From assembly GCF_023856365.1 (NCBI RefSeq), contig NC_064535.1, positions 12,482,363 through 12,546,362 of the forward strand: a stretch of 64,000 bases of DNA, read 5' to 3'. The notes beneath the pieces are model-generated. The model was not told the origin of the DNA. It was given only the letters and a program-made list of their open reading frames with translations, and made no database searches. The position numbers and the translations under genes are program-made. Positions 63,589-64,000 of the stretch are shown here, one piece after another. Source of the stretch: Brienomyrus brachyistius. Lineage: Eukaryota > Chordata > Actinopteri > Osteoglossiformes > Mormyridae. Numbering within the stretch: the stretch's first letter is position 1; each line of letters opens with the position of its first letter.

Positions 63589-64000
63589 CTTTCTGTGTAG
63601 TCAGGAATCGCTTGTAGAATATGCTGACTTTTCCTTAGCAAGGAATACGTTTGCAGCAGAAGACTGTCATGTTAAGTGTTTCATTCCTGCATGTTCATGG
63701 CTCCCAGCACACAGATAGCAGTAGGCAGGTGTCCCGGAAATGAAGGAACAGAGCCGCACCCCGGAAAGCTGCACCCCCTCCCGCATCCTCAGCGGCGTCT
63801 CACAATATCTGATAGGTGCCATCTTAACACAAGCCAGCACTGTGGCAGCAGGGTGACCCCGGCTGGGGGGCATCAATCTACCCCTGGCTCGGCCTTGGAC
63901 TTCACTGGACAATGTGACCCTTTGACAGCAGTTTGTGATGTCAGTCCAGCACAAGGACCGTGTGTGTGTGTGTGTGTATGTGTAGATTAGTTTTATATTA

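Larger units (their letters stand above)
61707..64000. other. Window end, no gene recognised
   Basis: Contains a (GT)n tract at 62613-62661, a 19-base G run at 63570-63588 and a (GT)n tract near 63960. A 94-residue open frame at 63247-63531 (plus) is unassigned. Confidence 0.45.

Overview
The window is vertebrate nuclear DNA, almost certainly from a ray-finned (teleost) fish. It has spliced genes with GT-AG introns and long AT-rich introns. It also carries fish-type repeats: a decayed Tc1/mariner copy, hAT-like and foldback MITEs, a tRNA-headed SINE, an L2/Rex-like LINE fragment and many microsatellites. I assembled ten protein genes by hand from exon-sized similarity to vertebrate proteins I know, requiring legal splice sites and matching phases at every junction. 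Nine are complete multi-exon or intronless reading frames whose lengths divide exactly by three. No genus can be named from the sequence alone.

Left half (1-32 kb): a 28-bp minisatellite and the Tc1 copy lie upstream of tmem72 (3457-7000, +). Two small CXC chemokine genes follow in tandem on the minus strand (11199-12751 and 14439-15962). Then comes rassf4 (17822-28926, +), with a depp1-like gene nested antisense in its second intron (22586-22954, -). The tmem72, rassf4 and depp1 grouping matches human 10q11.21, where CXCL12 is also nearby (from memory).

Right half (32-64 kb): paox (32919-37463, +), mtg1 (38187-40767, +), sprn/Shadoo (42635-43042, -), echs1 (48471-50800, +), fuom (55190-56778, +) and prap1 (57091-59117, -). 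This is the human 10q26.3 cluster (from memory, PRAP1-FUOM-ECHS1-PAOX-MTG1-SPRN), rearranged and joined directly to the 10q11-like block. Beyond prap1, to the window end, I recognise no gene.

The genes are not a pathway. They are a conserved neighbourhood with unrelated jobs: polyamine oxidation in peroxisomes (paox), mitoribosome assembly (mtg1), mitochondrial beta-oxidation (echs1), fucose anomer interconversion (fuom), a prion-family surface protein (sprn), a secreted acidic protein (prap1), Ras-effector/SARAH signalling (rassf4) and secreted chemokines. The most notable observations are a textbook U12-type AT-AC intron in mtg1, the tandem chemokine pair in the tmem72-rassf4 interval (one with a highly basic, cysteine-containing extra C-terminal exon), fish copies of depp1 and prap1, and an unusual small transposon at 16.77-17.23 kb whose ends each carry a doubled repeat and which encloses a 67-residue helix-turn-helix-like reading frame.
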